Position numbers and translations under genes: made by a program. This document shows positions 42,894 through 52,314 of a DNA stretch of 64,000 bases, piece by piece. The stretch's first letter is position 1, and each line of letters starts with the position of its first letter. A model generated the notes under the pieces. The model was not told the origin of the DNA. It made no database searches and saw only the letters and a list, made by a program, of their open reading frames with translations. The DNA lies in NCBI GenBank assembly GCA_965646165.1, contig CBFFYP010000008.1, forward strand, positions 1-64,000, written 5' to 3'. This DNA comes from MGBC114844 sp910585855 (GTDB lineage Bacteria > Bacillota > Clostridia > Lachnospirales > Lachnospiraceae).

Positions 42894-44855
42894 ATGAAAG
42901 TAAGATTAAAAGATGGTTCTGTAAAAGAGTATGAAGGGGCAAAGAGTGTATATGAAATTGCACAGGATATCAGTGAAGGTTTGGCAAGAATGGCATGTGC
43001 CGGAGAAGTGGATGGAGAATCAGTAGATTTAAGAACAGTAATAGAAAAAGATTGTGATTTAAATATTTTAACAGCCAATGATCCAAAAGGGCTTGCTGCC
43101 TATCGCCATACAACGTCACATGTTTTGGCAGAGGCAGTGAAAAGAGTATTTCCAGATGCAAAATTAGCGATTGGACCTTCGATTGATACCGGATTTTATT
43201 ATGATTTTGATCATGCACCATTTTCCAGAGAAGATTTAGATAAATTGGAAGCAGAAATGAAGAAAATTATTAAAGAGGGAAATAAACTTGAGAAATTTAC
43301 GCTTTCAAGAGAAGAAGCAATTCGCTATATGGAGGAAAGGAATGAGCCGTATAAGGTAGAATTGATTCAAGATTTGCCGGAGGATGCAGTGATTTCATTC
43401 TATCGGCAGGGGGATTTTGTGGATCTGTGCGCAGGACCGCATCTGATGAGTACAAAGGGCATTAAGGCATTTAAGCTGATTTCTTCTTCCGGGGCATATT
43501 GGAGAGGCAGTGAAAAAAACAAGATGTTAGCCAGAATCTATGGAACAGCATTTTTAAAGAAAGAAGAATTGACAGAATATTTGGAATATTTAGAAAATAT
43601 TAAAAAGAGGGATCACAATAAATTAGGGCGTGAAATGGAATTATTTACCACTGTGGATGTAATCGGACAGGGATTGCCTTTGATTATGCCAAAGGGGACA
43701 AAAATCATTCAGAAGCTGCAAAGATGGATTGAAGATGAAGAGGATTATAACCGTGGATATATGAGAACAAAGACACCGTTTATGGCAAAAAGCGATCTCT
43801 ATAAAATTTCTGGTCATTGGGATCACTATAAAGAAGGGATGTTTGTATTAGGGGATGAAGAAAAGGATAAAGAGGTATTGGCACTTCGACCGATGACTTG
43901 TCCGTTTCAGTATTATATCTATAAGGCAAGCCAGAAGTCTTATCGGGATTTGCCTTGCCGCTACAGTGAAACTTCTACTCTGTTTCGAAATGAGGATTCC
44001 GGTGAAATGCACGGGCTTACAAGGGTACGCCAGTTTACGATTTCAGAGGGGCATTTAATTATTCGTCCAGATCAGGTAGAGGAAGAATTAAAAGGCTGTT
44101 TGGAATTGGCACTTTATTGTTTAAAAACGTTAGGAATTGATGATGAAGTAACGTATCGTTTGTCAAAGTGGGATCCGCAAAATAAGGAAAAATATTTAGG
44201 AGATGAAGCATATTGGGAAAAGACACAAGAGATTCTAAGAAATATTTTAGTGGAAAATAACCTGCCGTTTTATGAAGCGGACGGAGAAGCTGCTTTTTAT
44301 GGACCAAAAGTAGATTTTCAGATGAAGAATGTGTATGGAAAAGAGGATACTGCGATTACCATTCAGTTAGATTGTGCGATTGCGGAATCTTTTGATATGT
44401 ATTATATTGATCAAAATGGAGAAAAGCAGCGTCCTTATATTATTCATAGAACTTCCATGGGATGCTATGAACGGATGCTGGCATCTTTAATTGAGAAGTA
44501 TGAAGGAAATTTCCCGACTTGGCTGTGTCCAGAACAGGTACGTGTGCTGCCGATTTCCGAAAAATATCATAGTTATGCAGATCAGGTATTGATGGAATTA
44601 AAAAAGAATGGTATTGATGCTTCAATTGATAAGAGAAGTGAGAAGATAGGATTTAAGATTCGTGAAGCAAGATTGGATCGGCTGCCATATATGGTAATTG
44701 TTGGACAAAAGGAGGAAGAAGAAGGAGTCATTTCTGTAAGAAGTCGTTTTCATGGGGATGAAGGGCAAAAGACGCTTTTGGAGTTTATCCGATCTGTATG
44801 TGAAGAAATTCGTACAAAAGAAATAAAAAAGATAACCATACAGGAAGAAAAATAG
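42894..44855 (+). CDS. thrS: Threonyl-tRNA synthetase
   Basis: The protein has 653 aa and charges tRNA-Thr. The order is TGS domain (1-60), second additional (editing) domain (about 65-225; HTTSHVLAEAVKRVF), class II core (about 240-535; RPMTCPFQYYIY, FRNEDSGEMHGLTRVRQFT, HRTSMGCYERMLASL motif 3) and the anticodon-binding domain (about 540-640). It is full length. AAAGGAAGAG precedes ATG 42894. It is controlled by its own T-box leader. Confidence 0.97.
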   Translation: MKVRLKDGSVKEYEGAKSVYEIAQDISEGLARMACAGEVDGESVDLRTVIEKDCDLNILTANDPKGLAAYRHTTSHVLAEAVKRVFPDAKLAIGPSIDTGFYYDFDHAPFSREDLDKLEAEMKKIIKEGNKLEKFTLSREEAIRYMEERNEPYKVELIQDLPEDAVISFYRQGDFVDLCAGPHLMSTKGIKAFKLISSSGAYWRGSEKNKMLARIYGTAFLKKEELTEYLEYLENIKKRDHNKLGREMELFTTVDVIGQGLPLIMPKGTKIIQKLQRWIEDEEDYNRGYMRTKTPFMAKSDLYKISGHWDHYKEGMFVLGDEEKDKEVLALRPMTCPFQYYIYKASQKSYRDLPCRYSETSTLFRNEDSGEMHGLTRVRQFTISEGHLIIRPDQVEEELKGCLELALYCLKTLGIDDEVTYRLSKWDPQNKEKYLGDEAYWEKTQEILRNILVENNLPFYEADGEAAFYGPKVDFQMKNVYGKEDTAITIQLDCAIAESFDMYYIDQNGEKQRPYIIHRTSMGCYERMLASLIEKYEGNFPTWLCPEQVRVLPISEKYHSYADQVLMELKKNGIDASIDKRSEKIGFKIREARLDRLPYMVIVGQKEEEEGVISVRSRFHGDEGQKTLLEFIRSVCEEIRTKEIKKITIQEEK

Positions 44856-44887
44856 TTTTCAGATATGTTTAGGCAGGGAGGAGAAAA

Positions 44888-47218
44888 ATGCAGCTTACGA
44901 TAAATGGAGTAAACCGTATTCCGAAAAATACACTTATTTATGCACAAGATAAGGAGGCAGACAGTTTTTCGATTATATTAAAAGGGGCGGTGCTGGTTTA
45001 TAACAGCGGAATGAAATTGCTGCTGCGGGAAGGAGATTTGATAGGAGCAGGAGATTTGTGTATAGGATACTATCGAATGAATGCTTATGCAATGGAAGAT
45101 ACCGCATTGTTTACGATAGGAGCAAAAAGTGTAGAAGAATTGGAAGCGACATTAGAGGAGAAGCCAAAGCAGCGGGGGACAGTTGTAATTGGTATGCTTC
45201 GCTATTTAGATGAAGTGTATAAGATAGAGCAGGCATTGAGAAAAGAAGCTGCTTTGCTGTATGGTATTGTAAAGACATCAGAAGAGGAGTTAGAAAGACT
45301 AAAAGATCGGATTGGAGAAAGAAAAAAAACCGTGTCTATATTAGAGGAGTTTCCGGCAGTTGATCTAGCAGATGAGGAAGAAAAACTGTATTATATTGAA
45401 ACAATTTCTATTCCGATTTATGTACAGGAAGAATTTTATGCTTACAGTGCGTTTGTATGTAATTATCATGTAAAAGAATTAACGATGCTGATAAAGGATA
45501 CAACGGAACTTTGCATGGATTTGTCGGAGTATTGTATGCGGGTGTCAGAGTATTTATTCTCTGAAAAAGAAGAGGACTGTCTGTATAAGCAGATTGTAAG
45601 ATTAGGAATTAGTTCGGCAAAATCGGGTGTTCCAATACAGTCTTTTTTTTCCTTGTTAGATAAGATTTCCGAGAAAATTGATTCTGCTGAATTGGCGATT
45701 CAGGCAAAAACAGGACTGAAAGCAGAGAGAAAAAAGGATGCTATCGAACAGGTGCGTTCTCTTTTATCTGAGGCAGAATCTGCATCCGGGGATAAATTGA
45801 GCGTGGAGTCTGCAGTAAAATATGCAACCGTAGATATCGATAAAATAACGGAAGAATTGTCGGGATCTTTTGAGAAATTGCTGGAATATGCCGAGTATGA
45901 GAAAGAGAAGGCAGAGGAGTTTCAGGGGATGATGGATGCCTTTCTTATGATGAAGGATAAGTCGGATACTTCAGATGGAGCAAGAAAGATAAGAAGAAAT
46001 ATTGCTGATCATTTTTATCAGGTATATGAACTGATTTTTCGAAAGGCATATCATAGTGCATCCGTTCCAAAGATTGTAGATTTATTTTTAAATTTCGGCT
46101 ATATGGATGAACGGCTTTTGGAAAAAGAACAGTTATTGGAATTGTATCATTTGGATCTTTCGTTTGAGGGGAGCAGACCTTGTGCGGTTTATACCGTGAG
46201 AGAATGGCTTTGTCGGATCTATGAAGGAAAGGAAGAACCGTCAAAGAGTGAATTTGATTTAGAGTATGGAGAGGCTTTGCGGGAAAGAAAGAAGTATGGG
46301 GAAATTACGGATGCAGAGATGAAACAGTTAGAACAGGATCAGGATGCAAAATTAACCTATGAAATTAAAAATATGTTCCGTTATAACAATCGTTTGGTCA
46401 GCGGTCAGCTTAGCAGTTTTGTTCCGGTTCTTTATAAGGATCTGTTTATGGGGCATATTGAACCGGCAGTGGTAACGGCAAAGAAGGTGAATCAGTGGAT
46501 TACAGAGATTACTCAAGTGGATTATTCTGCTTTTTATCGTGAAGTATTGTATGAAAATAGAGAGAAGAAAATTGAGCGGGAAAGTATTATGGTCGAAGTT
46601 TTTCCAAATATGATTCTTTTGCCGGTTTATGGTTCCAATATTGTAATGTGGCAGGAGATTGCTGGTAAAAAGAGAACGAAAAGCGGGCGTATGCTGCTGC
46701 CGATTTTTGCAGAAGGAGATTTAAGTGAGGATATGATAAAGGCAGTGGCTCGCTTCCGCTGGGAACTTTGCCGAACGGTACAGGGGATGGCATGGAATGA
46801 CATTACAGAGAAGTCTTTAACATCGGAGTATTGTGATTATATTCAGTTTTATAAGAAAAATCGAAATCTTTCTGAGGATAGAAAGGAAAAGCTGAAGGTG
46901 CAGATTCAAAAGGGAAAGGGGAATACTCGGGAAGTTTTTGCGATGGATTATTTGGCTTGGGTAAAAAGCGAATCACAGGGATCGGTGCGGTTAAATAAGG
47001 TGTCACGGGAAATGATGGCTACTTGGTGTCCGTTTGCTCAGGAGATACGGGATAAAGTGGTGCAGCAGCCTATTTTTGAAGAAGCGTTTTTTAGGTATAA
47101 TCGGAATAAGCAGAAGAAGTTAAAGGAATTAGAGGCACGGTATCGGATGATTGAAAATAATAATGGGGAGATTGTGGAGGAGCTGAAAACTACTTTGCGG
47201 TATTTTAAGGAGTTGTAG
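44888..47218 (+). CDS. Large cNMP-binding-fold protein of unknown function
   Basis: The protein has 776 aa. Residues about 1-95 have the beta-barrel pattern of a cyclic-nucleotide-binding (Crp-type) domain (DSFSIILKGAVLVYNSGMKLLLREGDLIGAGDL), but the Arg/Glu phosphate cassette of true cAMP sites is not evident. No DNA-binding helix-turn-helix follows. The rest is mainly helical with coiled-coil stretches (about 95-400) and a more compact, aromatic-rich C-terminal part (about 480-776; RMLLPIFAEGD, CRTVQGMAWNDITE). No membrane segment was seen. Its function is not recognised. The gene follows thrS by 32 bp with GGGAGGAG upstream, so it may be co-expressed. Confidence 0.7.
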   Translation: MQLTINGVNRIPKNTLIYAQDKEADSFSIILKGAVLVYNSGMKLLLREGDLIGAGDLCIGYYRMNAYAMEDTALFTIGAKSVEELEATLEEKPKQRGTVVIGMLRYLDEVYKIEQALRKEAALLYGIVKTSEEELERLKDRIGERKKTVSILEEFPAVDLADEEEKLYYIETISIPIYVQEEFYAYSAFVCNYHVKELTMLIKDTTELCMDLSEYCMRVSEYLFSEKEEDCLYKQIVRLGISSAKSGVPIQSFFSLLDKISEKIDSAELAIQAKTGLKAERKKDAIEQVRSLLSEAESASGDKLSVESAVKYATVDIDKITEELSGSFEKLLEYAEYEKEKAEEFQGMMDAFLMMKDKSDTSDGARKIRRNIADHFYQVYELIFRKAYHSASVPKIVDLFLNFGYMDERLLEKEQLLELYHLDLSFEGSRPCAVYTVREWLCRIYEGKEEPSKSEFDLEYGEALRERKKYGEITDAEMKQLEQDQDAKLTYEIKNMFRYNNRLVSGQLSSFVPVLYKDLFMGHIEPAVVTAKKVNQWITEITQVDYSAFYREVLYENREKKIERESIMVEVFPNMILLPVYGSNIVMWQEIAGKKRTKSGRMLLPIFAEGDLSEDMIKAVARFRWELCRTVQGMAWNDITEKSLTSEYCDYIQFYKKNRNLSEDRKEKLKVQIQKGKGNTREVFAMDYLAWVKSESQGSVRLNKVSREMMATWCPFAQEIRDKVVQQPIFEEAFFRYNRNKQKKLKELEARYRMIENNNGEIVEELKTTLRYFKEL

Positions 47219-47224
47219 GGGGTG

Positions 47225-47600
47225 GACGCTGGATGTTACGGGCGTTGTGGACACTAGATTTCGGAACGGTTGGGATACTGCTGTTCCGATCTCCAAAAAG
47301 CTGGAAGTTCTAAGGCTTCTTGATATAGGTGCATCCAACCGGACGAACCGGAGCGCAATTCGCCCGTAGAACAGCCGAAACATGACTGATATAAGGAAGA
47401 TAACATCAGCCGTAAGGTGCGTCCTTTCTAGAATACGGGCTAAACACGCCCCTTTTTTTGCATACCCTGCATGGAAGCAGGATATGCAAAAAATCTTAGG
47501 TTTTAAAAAGAAGCCTAAGAGCTTCTGGCTTTTTTCCGAAGTCACTGCAGTACCCCAATCATTCCGAAATCTGGCTGTTTCTTGACTCCGAAACAAAAAA
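47225..47600 (+). repeat. Family B type 2 half-unit with diverged arms
   Basis: Arms CTAGATTTCGGAACGGTTGG and CCAATCATTCCGAAATCTGG differ from the usual GATTCGAAAACGGTGG type but still pair. The full core is present: GAGCGCAATTCGCCC near 47350, GGGC/GCCC near 47438, and GCATACCCTGC/GCAGGATATGC near 47460. It follows directly after the cNMP-fold protein gene. Confidence 0.8.
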
Positions 47601-47706
47601 GAATTACATCCAAATTTTTTAGAAATCTGTTTTGTAATAACAGATGATTTTTGCTGTTATTGAAGGAACTATTTTTGGTGTTTGGTGGAAAAAGATGCTT
47701 TATAGA

Positions 47707-47746
47707 AGTAAAAAGAATATGAAAACTGGAGGGAGGATTGAAATTT
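47707..47746 (+). repeat. Degenerate CRISPR-repeat-like sequence upstream of the leader
   Basis: Read with small gaps it follows the array repeat: AGTAAA-AA-GAATA, then GAAAACTGGAGGG (for GAAAATAGAGGG), then GATTGAAAT (for TATTGAAAC). It lies about 280 bp before the first true repeat, upstream of the leader promoter. It may be an old repeat or a repeat-like regulatory RNA site; chance in AT-rich DNA is not excluded. Confidence 0.4.
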
Positions 47747-47858
47747 TAGAAAGATGTTGGAGGATAAAATAAAAAGAAAGGATAAGTGTTAATTTGGGGT
47801 GTATTTAGAAAGAAATACGATAAATAGGGAAAAAATTAAAAAATAGGAAATAATTATA

Positions 47859-48022
47859 TTGATTTTGATAATAATATGGGATATAATAGGAAAAATAAAA
47901 AAATAGGAAATAGTAGGAATTATTTTAAGAAGAAAAGGAGAAATATATAAAAATAAATTGAGAAGTAGTTTGCGAAATATGTTGTAAATATGAGGATTTG
48001 TGTGTTGGAGTTTATAGTATCC
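47859..48022 (+). promoter_or_regulatory. CRISPR leader with promoter
   Basis: TTGATT (47859-47864) and TATAAT (47882-47887) are 17 bp apart, about 130 bp before the first repeat. The sequence between is very A-rich. The intact repeats adjoin this side and the mutated, cut repeats are at the far end, so this is the leader and crRNA precursors run to the right. Confidence 0.6.
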
Positions 48023-51000
48023 AGTAAAGAATAGCCCGAAAATAGAGGGTATTGAAACAGATTATGAAGTGATACTTGTGTATGATTGAGTAAAGAATAG
48101 CCCGAAAATAGAGGGTATTGAAACTTTCAATCTAAATTATATCATATTTAAAATAGTAAAGAATAGCCCGAAAATAGAGGGTATTGAAACTTATATTTTC
48201 TTCTGCTGCCCCTTCGTCTAGTAAAGAATAGCCCGAAAATAGAGGGTATTGAAACAGAAACTTGCTTTCACTGGATTTGTCGTTTAGTAAAGAATAGCCC
48301 GAAAATAGAGGGTATTGAAACATGATTGATGTTATAGGCGGAAACCCAAACAGTAAAGAATAGCCCGAAAATAGAGGGTATTGAAACCCACGTTAATTCC
48401 TCCCTTCCTTATGCTCCAGTAAAGAATAGCCCGAAAATAGAGGGTATTGAAACCAAATCCGATGCTTGCTTTGATGCTACGGAGTAAAGAATAGCCCGAA
48501 AATAGAGGGTATTGAAACACTTCTTACACACAAACACCCTCCTAAGTAGTAAAGAATAGCCCGAAAATAGAGGGTATTGAAACTGTAAATAGATTTCCTA
48601 TTACCAAGCATATAGTAAAGAATAGCCCGAAAATAGAGGGTATTGAAACATAATTAAGCACTTGCTGTGAAGTGTTTGTAGTAAAGAATAGCCCGAAAAT
48701 AGAGGGTATTGAAACTAAATTTGTGATGTCGATAGCGTTCCAACTAGTAAAGAATAGCCCGAAAATAGAGGGTATTGAAACCCACTCTCTTCCACCTTAA
48801 AAAATTTTTTAGTAAAGAATAGCCCGAAAATAGAGGGTATTGAAACAGATTGTGGTGCGTTCTGCGGCACATTTTGAGTAAAGAATAGCCCGAAAATAGA
48901 GGGTATTGAAACGTAATTCCAGCTTGATCGGCTATTTTTGATAGTAAAGAATAGCCCGAAAATAGAGGGTATTGAAACAGAGAAGCCTTTGACAAGAGCA
49001 GAGAGGAAGTAAAGAATAGCCCGAAAATAGAGGGTATTGAAACTCAATGATATTTAACCAAAATTCTTTTTTAGTAAAGAATAGCCCGAAAATAGAGGGT
49101 ATTGAAACGCTTTCATAGCATTACTTTCCAAATCATTCAGTAAAGAATAGCCCGAAAATAGAGGGTATTGAAACTGCCAGCATATGCGATCTGTAACTTC
49201 CCGAAGTAAAGAATAGCCCGAAAATAGAGGGTATTGAAACATATTTGTCGACAAATCACGGACTTCATTAAGTAAAGAATAGCCCGAAAATAGAGGGTAT
49301 TGAAACCAACTGAGAAATTACAAATTCCTCTGCCAAAGTAAAGAATAGCCCGAAAATAGAGGGTATTGAAACACATTTTTGTATTTTGGAGGTCTGCCAA
49401 TGAGTAAAGAATAGCCCGAAAATAGAGGGTATTGAAACTGCAATAAATCTATCAACAATAGATATGTAGTAAAGAATAGCCCGAAAATAGAGGGTATTGA
49501 AACACTTTAGGGAGTTTAGAATTAGACTTTGAGAGTAAAGAATAGCCCGAAAATAGAGGGTATTGAAACTTGGGCTTGAATTTTTGAAGTAGTGATAAAA
49601 GTAAAGAATAGCCCGAAAATAGAGGGTATTGAAACTATACTTCATATTTTTATCTTCCTCCAATCAGTAAAGAATAGCCCGAAAATAGAGGGTATTGAAA
49701 CAGGGGATACCCACGCAAACCGGTACTATGCAGTAAAGAATAGCCCGAAAATAGAGGGTATTGAAACGTAGTCGAGGGGTGTATTAAACTATTTACAAGT
49801 AAAGAATAGCCCGAAAATAGAGGGTATTGAAACTTTTTATAAACAATTTGATAATCCCCTACCAGTAAAGAATAGCCCGAAAATAGAGGGTATTGAAACT
49901 AAACCCCCTTTCTCTAAATTTACTCTTAAAGTAAAGAATAGCCCGAAAATAGAGGGTATTGAAACTCAAAGATTTAGAATGTAAAGAAGCCGTGAAGTAA
50001 AGAATAGCCCGAAAATAGAGGGTATTGAAACGTATTCTTCTTTACTCATATAGCACCATGAAGTAAAGAATAGCCCGAAAATAGAGGGTATTGAAACTCT
50101 TCAAATAATTTTTCAGCATATTTTTTAAGTAAAGAATAGCCCGAAAATAGAGGGTATTGAAACCACCCAATCCTGTTATTGAACTTATAAAAAGTAAAGA
50201 ATAGCCCGAAAATAGAGGGTATTGAAACTTCTGCATCTATGAATCTCTCGACTGAAATAGTAAAGAATAGCCCGAAAATAGAGAGTATTGAAACGGACTT
50301 TACCACCGGGAATTTGATGCCCGGAGTAAAGAATAGCCCGAAAATAGAGGGTATTGAAACAGATACAAAACAAATAATGAGAAAGTACAAAGTAAAGAAT
50401 AGCCCGAAAATAGAGGGTATTGAAACCCCCCATGATTCAAATGCTTCTTTTAATGAAGTAAAGAATAGCCCGAAAATAGAGGGTATTGAAACCCAATGGA
50501 ATCCCACCAGTTTGCCCATATGAGTAAAGAATAGCCCGAAAATAGAGGGTATTGAAACACAGTTCGCTTGTTCCCTGTGTAATTACTTAGTAAAGAATAG
50601 CCCGAAAATAGAGGGTATTGAAACTGCCGAGGCAATGCCTCGCAGCGGCTCGCTAGTAAAGAATAGCCCGAAAATAGAGGGTATTGAAACCCGTTCTTAT
50701 CCTTAACGCCTATGTACTGCAGTAAAGAATAGCCCGAAAATAGAGGGTATTGAAACATGGTAAGCTGCCCTTAATTTTGGAAGTTCAGTAAAGAATAGCC
50801 CGAAAATAGAGGGTATTGAAACAAAGGCGGCGTCATAGTCCCATCTTTTCCGAGTAAAGAATAGCCCGAAAATAGAGGGTATTGAAACAGCTGTTATAGT
50901 AAAAATTTTAGCATAAGAAGTAAAGAATAGCCCGAAAATAGAGGGTATTGAAACACAAAACCCATTCAGGGATACTGCCCCTTTAGTAAAGAATAGCCCG

Positions 51001-51655
51001 AAAATAGAGGGTATTGAAACCCCTGACTGATAAACCATAAACCTACGCCTAGTAAAGAATAGCCCGAAAATAGAGGGTATTGAAACCCATTTCAAAATTA
51101 CATCCTTTCTTTTTTAAGTAAAGAATAGCCCGAAAATAGAGGGTATTGAAACACTTCTAAATTTACATATTTTTTTAACATAAGTAAAGAATAGCCCGAA
51201 AATAGAGGGTATTGAAACTCATACATTGAGCATTTTATTATTTTTCGGAGTAAAGAATAGCCCGAAAATAGAGGGTATTGAAACTTCAGGTGGATGAATT
51301 GTACACCGTTGTCGAGTAAAGAATAGCCCGAAAATAGAGGGTATTGAAACTTAAGTACAGCATAAACAAAGCGTTGCTCAAGTAAAGAATAGCCCGAAAA
51401 TAGAGGGTATTGAAACTCTGAAGAAAACGAAAAAACAGGCAGTAGTAGTAAAGAATAGCCCGAAAATAGAGGGTATTGAAACGCTTAATCGTAATCATTG
51501 CTACCACCTCCCAGTAAAGAATAGCCCGAAAATAGAGGGTATTGAAACTCTCTGATTAGATCCGAAAAAGAGAATAAAAGTAAAGAATAGCCCGAAAATA
51601 GAGGGCATTAAAATTTTGGAATGTCGCAAAAATCCTTGCAATAAAGTAAAGAATA
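48023..51655 (+). CRISPR. CRISPR array, 55 repeats plus one cut repeat, no cas genes nearby
   Basis: The repeat has 36 nt, begins AGTAAAGAATAGCCC and ends GAGGGTATTGAAAC. AATA-(G)-CCC can pair with GGG-TATT to form a weak hairpin with one bulged G. Fifty-four spacers separate the 55 repeats: 46 of 30 nt and 8 of 29 nt by counting start positions. A 55th, 30-nt spacer (51615-51644) leads to a repeat cut after its first 11 bases (51645-51655). Repeat 35 (50259) has one changed base (GAGAGTATT), and repeat 55 (51579-51614) ends GGGCATTAAAAT. No spacer was noticed twice. No cas gene lies in the window. Confidence 0.97.
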
Positions 51656-51760
51656 TCTTGCATGGAAGCAGGATATACAAAAAATTTTAAGTGTTTTCAC
51701 AGAAGCCTTTCTAATTGTTCTATGAATTTGCAGGTAAAGGGAAAAAGGAAAGGATTAGGT
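51656..51760 (+). repeat. Family B type 1 fragment at the CRISPR trailer
   Basis: TTGCATGGAAGCAGGATATAC, AAAAAATTTTAAGTG and TTCACAGAAGCC match the part of a type 1 half-unit after the central hairpin. It starts inside the 56th CRISPR repeat. The rest of the gap to 51935 is AT-rich, with a weak TATAAT (51887) before asp23. Confidence 0.75.
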
Positions 51761-51935
51761 TGTCTGCCGTTTTTAAATCTGTTGTTCCTTATTTGGAAAA
51801 TCCTACAACATCAATCCACTATCAAATTTCAAAAGACTTTATTGAAGAAATTATAAAATATTGTTTCTTTTTTTGAGAAAAGCGGTTATAATGAAAACAG
51901 AATAGTGGATTGGGTTAAGAATTGGAGGTATTCGT

Positions 51936-52292
51936 ATGAAAGGTCGTATGAGCACTCAGCTAGGAGAAATTACGATTGATTTAGGTGTTATAGCGAAATA
52001 TGCCGGAACATTGGCAGTGGAATGTTTTGGTATTGTTGGAATGGCTTCTGTCAGTATGAAAGACGGGTTTGTCAGGCTTTTATTGGGAGATAATCTAACA
52101 CAGGGAATTACTGTGACACTGCGGGAGAATAAGATTGCGATTGATTTTCATGTGATTGTAGTATATGGTGTAAGTATATCTGCCGTTGCGGATAATTTGA
52201 TTCATAATGTAAAATATAAAGTAGAAGAATTCACCGGAATGGAAGTAGAGAAGATCAATATTTTTGTGGAAGGTGTCCGTGTTATTGATTAG
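51936..52292 (+). CDS. Asp23/Gls24 family protein
   Basis: The protein has 118 aa of the DUF322/Asp23 family. STQLGEITIDLGVIAKYAG at the N terminus and VEKINIFVEGVRV at the C terminus are typical. In Firmicutes it is usually encoded directly before the fatty-acid kinase gene fakA, as here (23 bp). It is linked to cell-envelope homeostasis in staphylococci; its molecular role is not settled. TTGGAGG precedes ATG 51936. Confidence 0.92.
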   Translation: MKGRMSTQLGEITIDLGVIAKYAGTLAVECFGIVGMASVSMKDGFVRLLLGDNLTQGITVTLRENKIAIDFHVIVVYGVSISAVADNLIHNVKYKVEEFTGMEVEKINIFVEGVRVID

Positions 52293-52314
52293 GTGAATAT
52301 AGGAGGAACTTATT

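Noticed and set aside
48132..51507. Minus-strand frames with repeated FQYPLFSGYSLL and SIPSIFGLFFT stretches
   Set aside because: They are translations of the CRISPR repeat in different frames, with no start sites or codon structure; not proteins.
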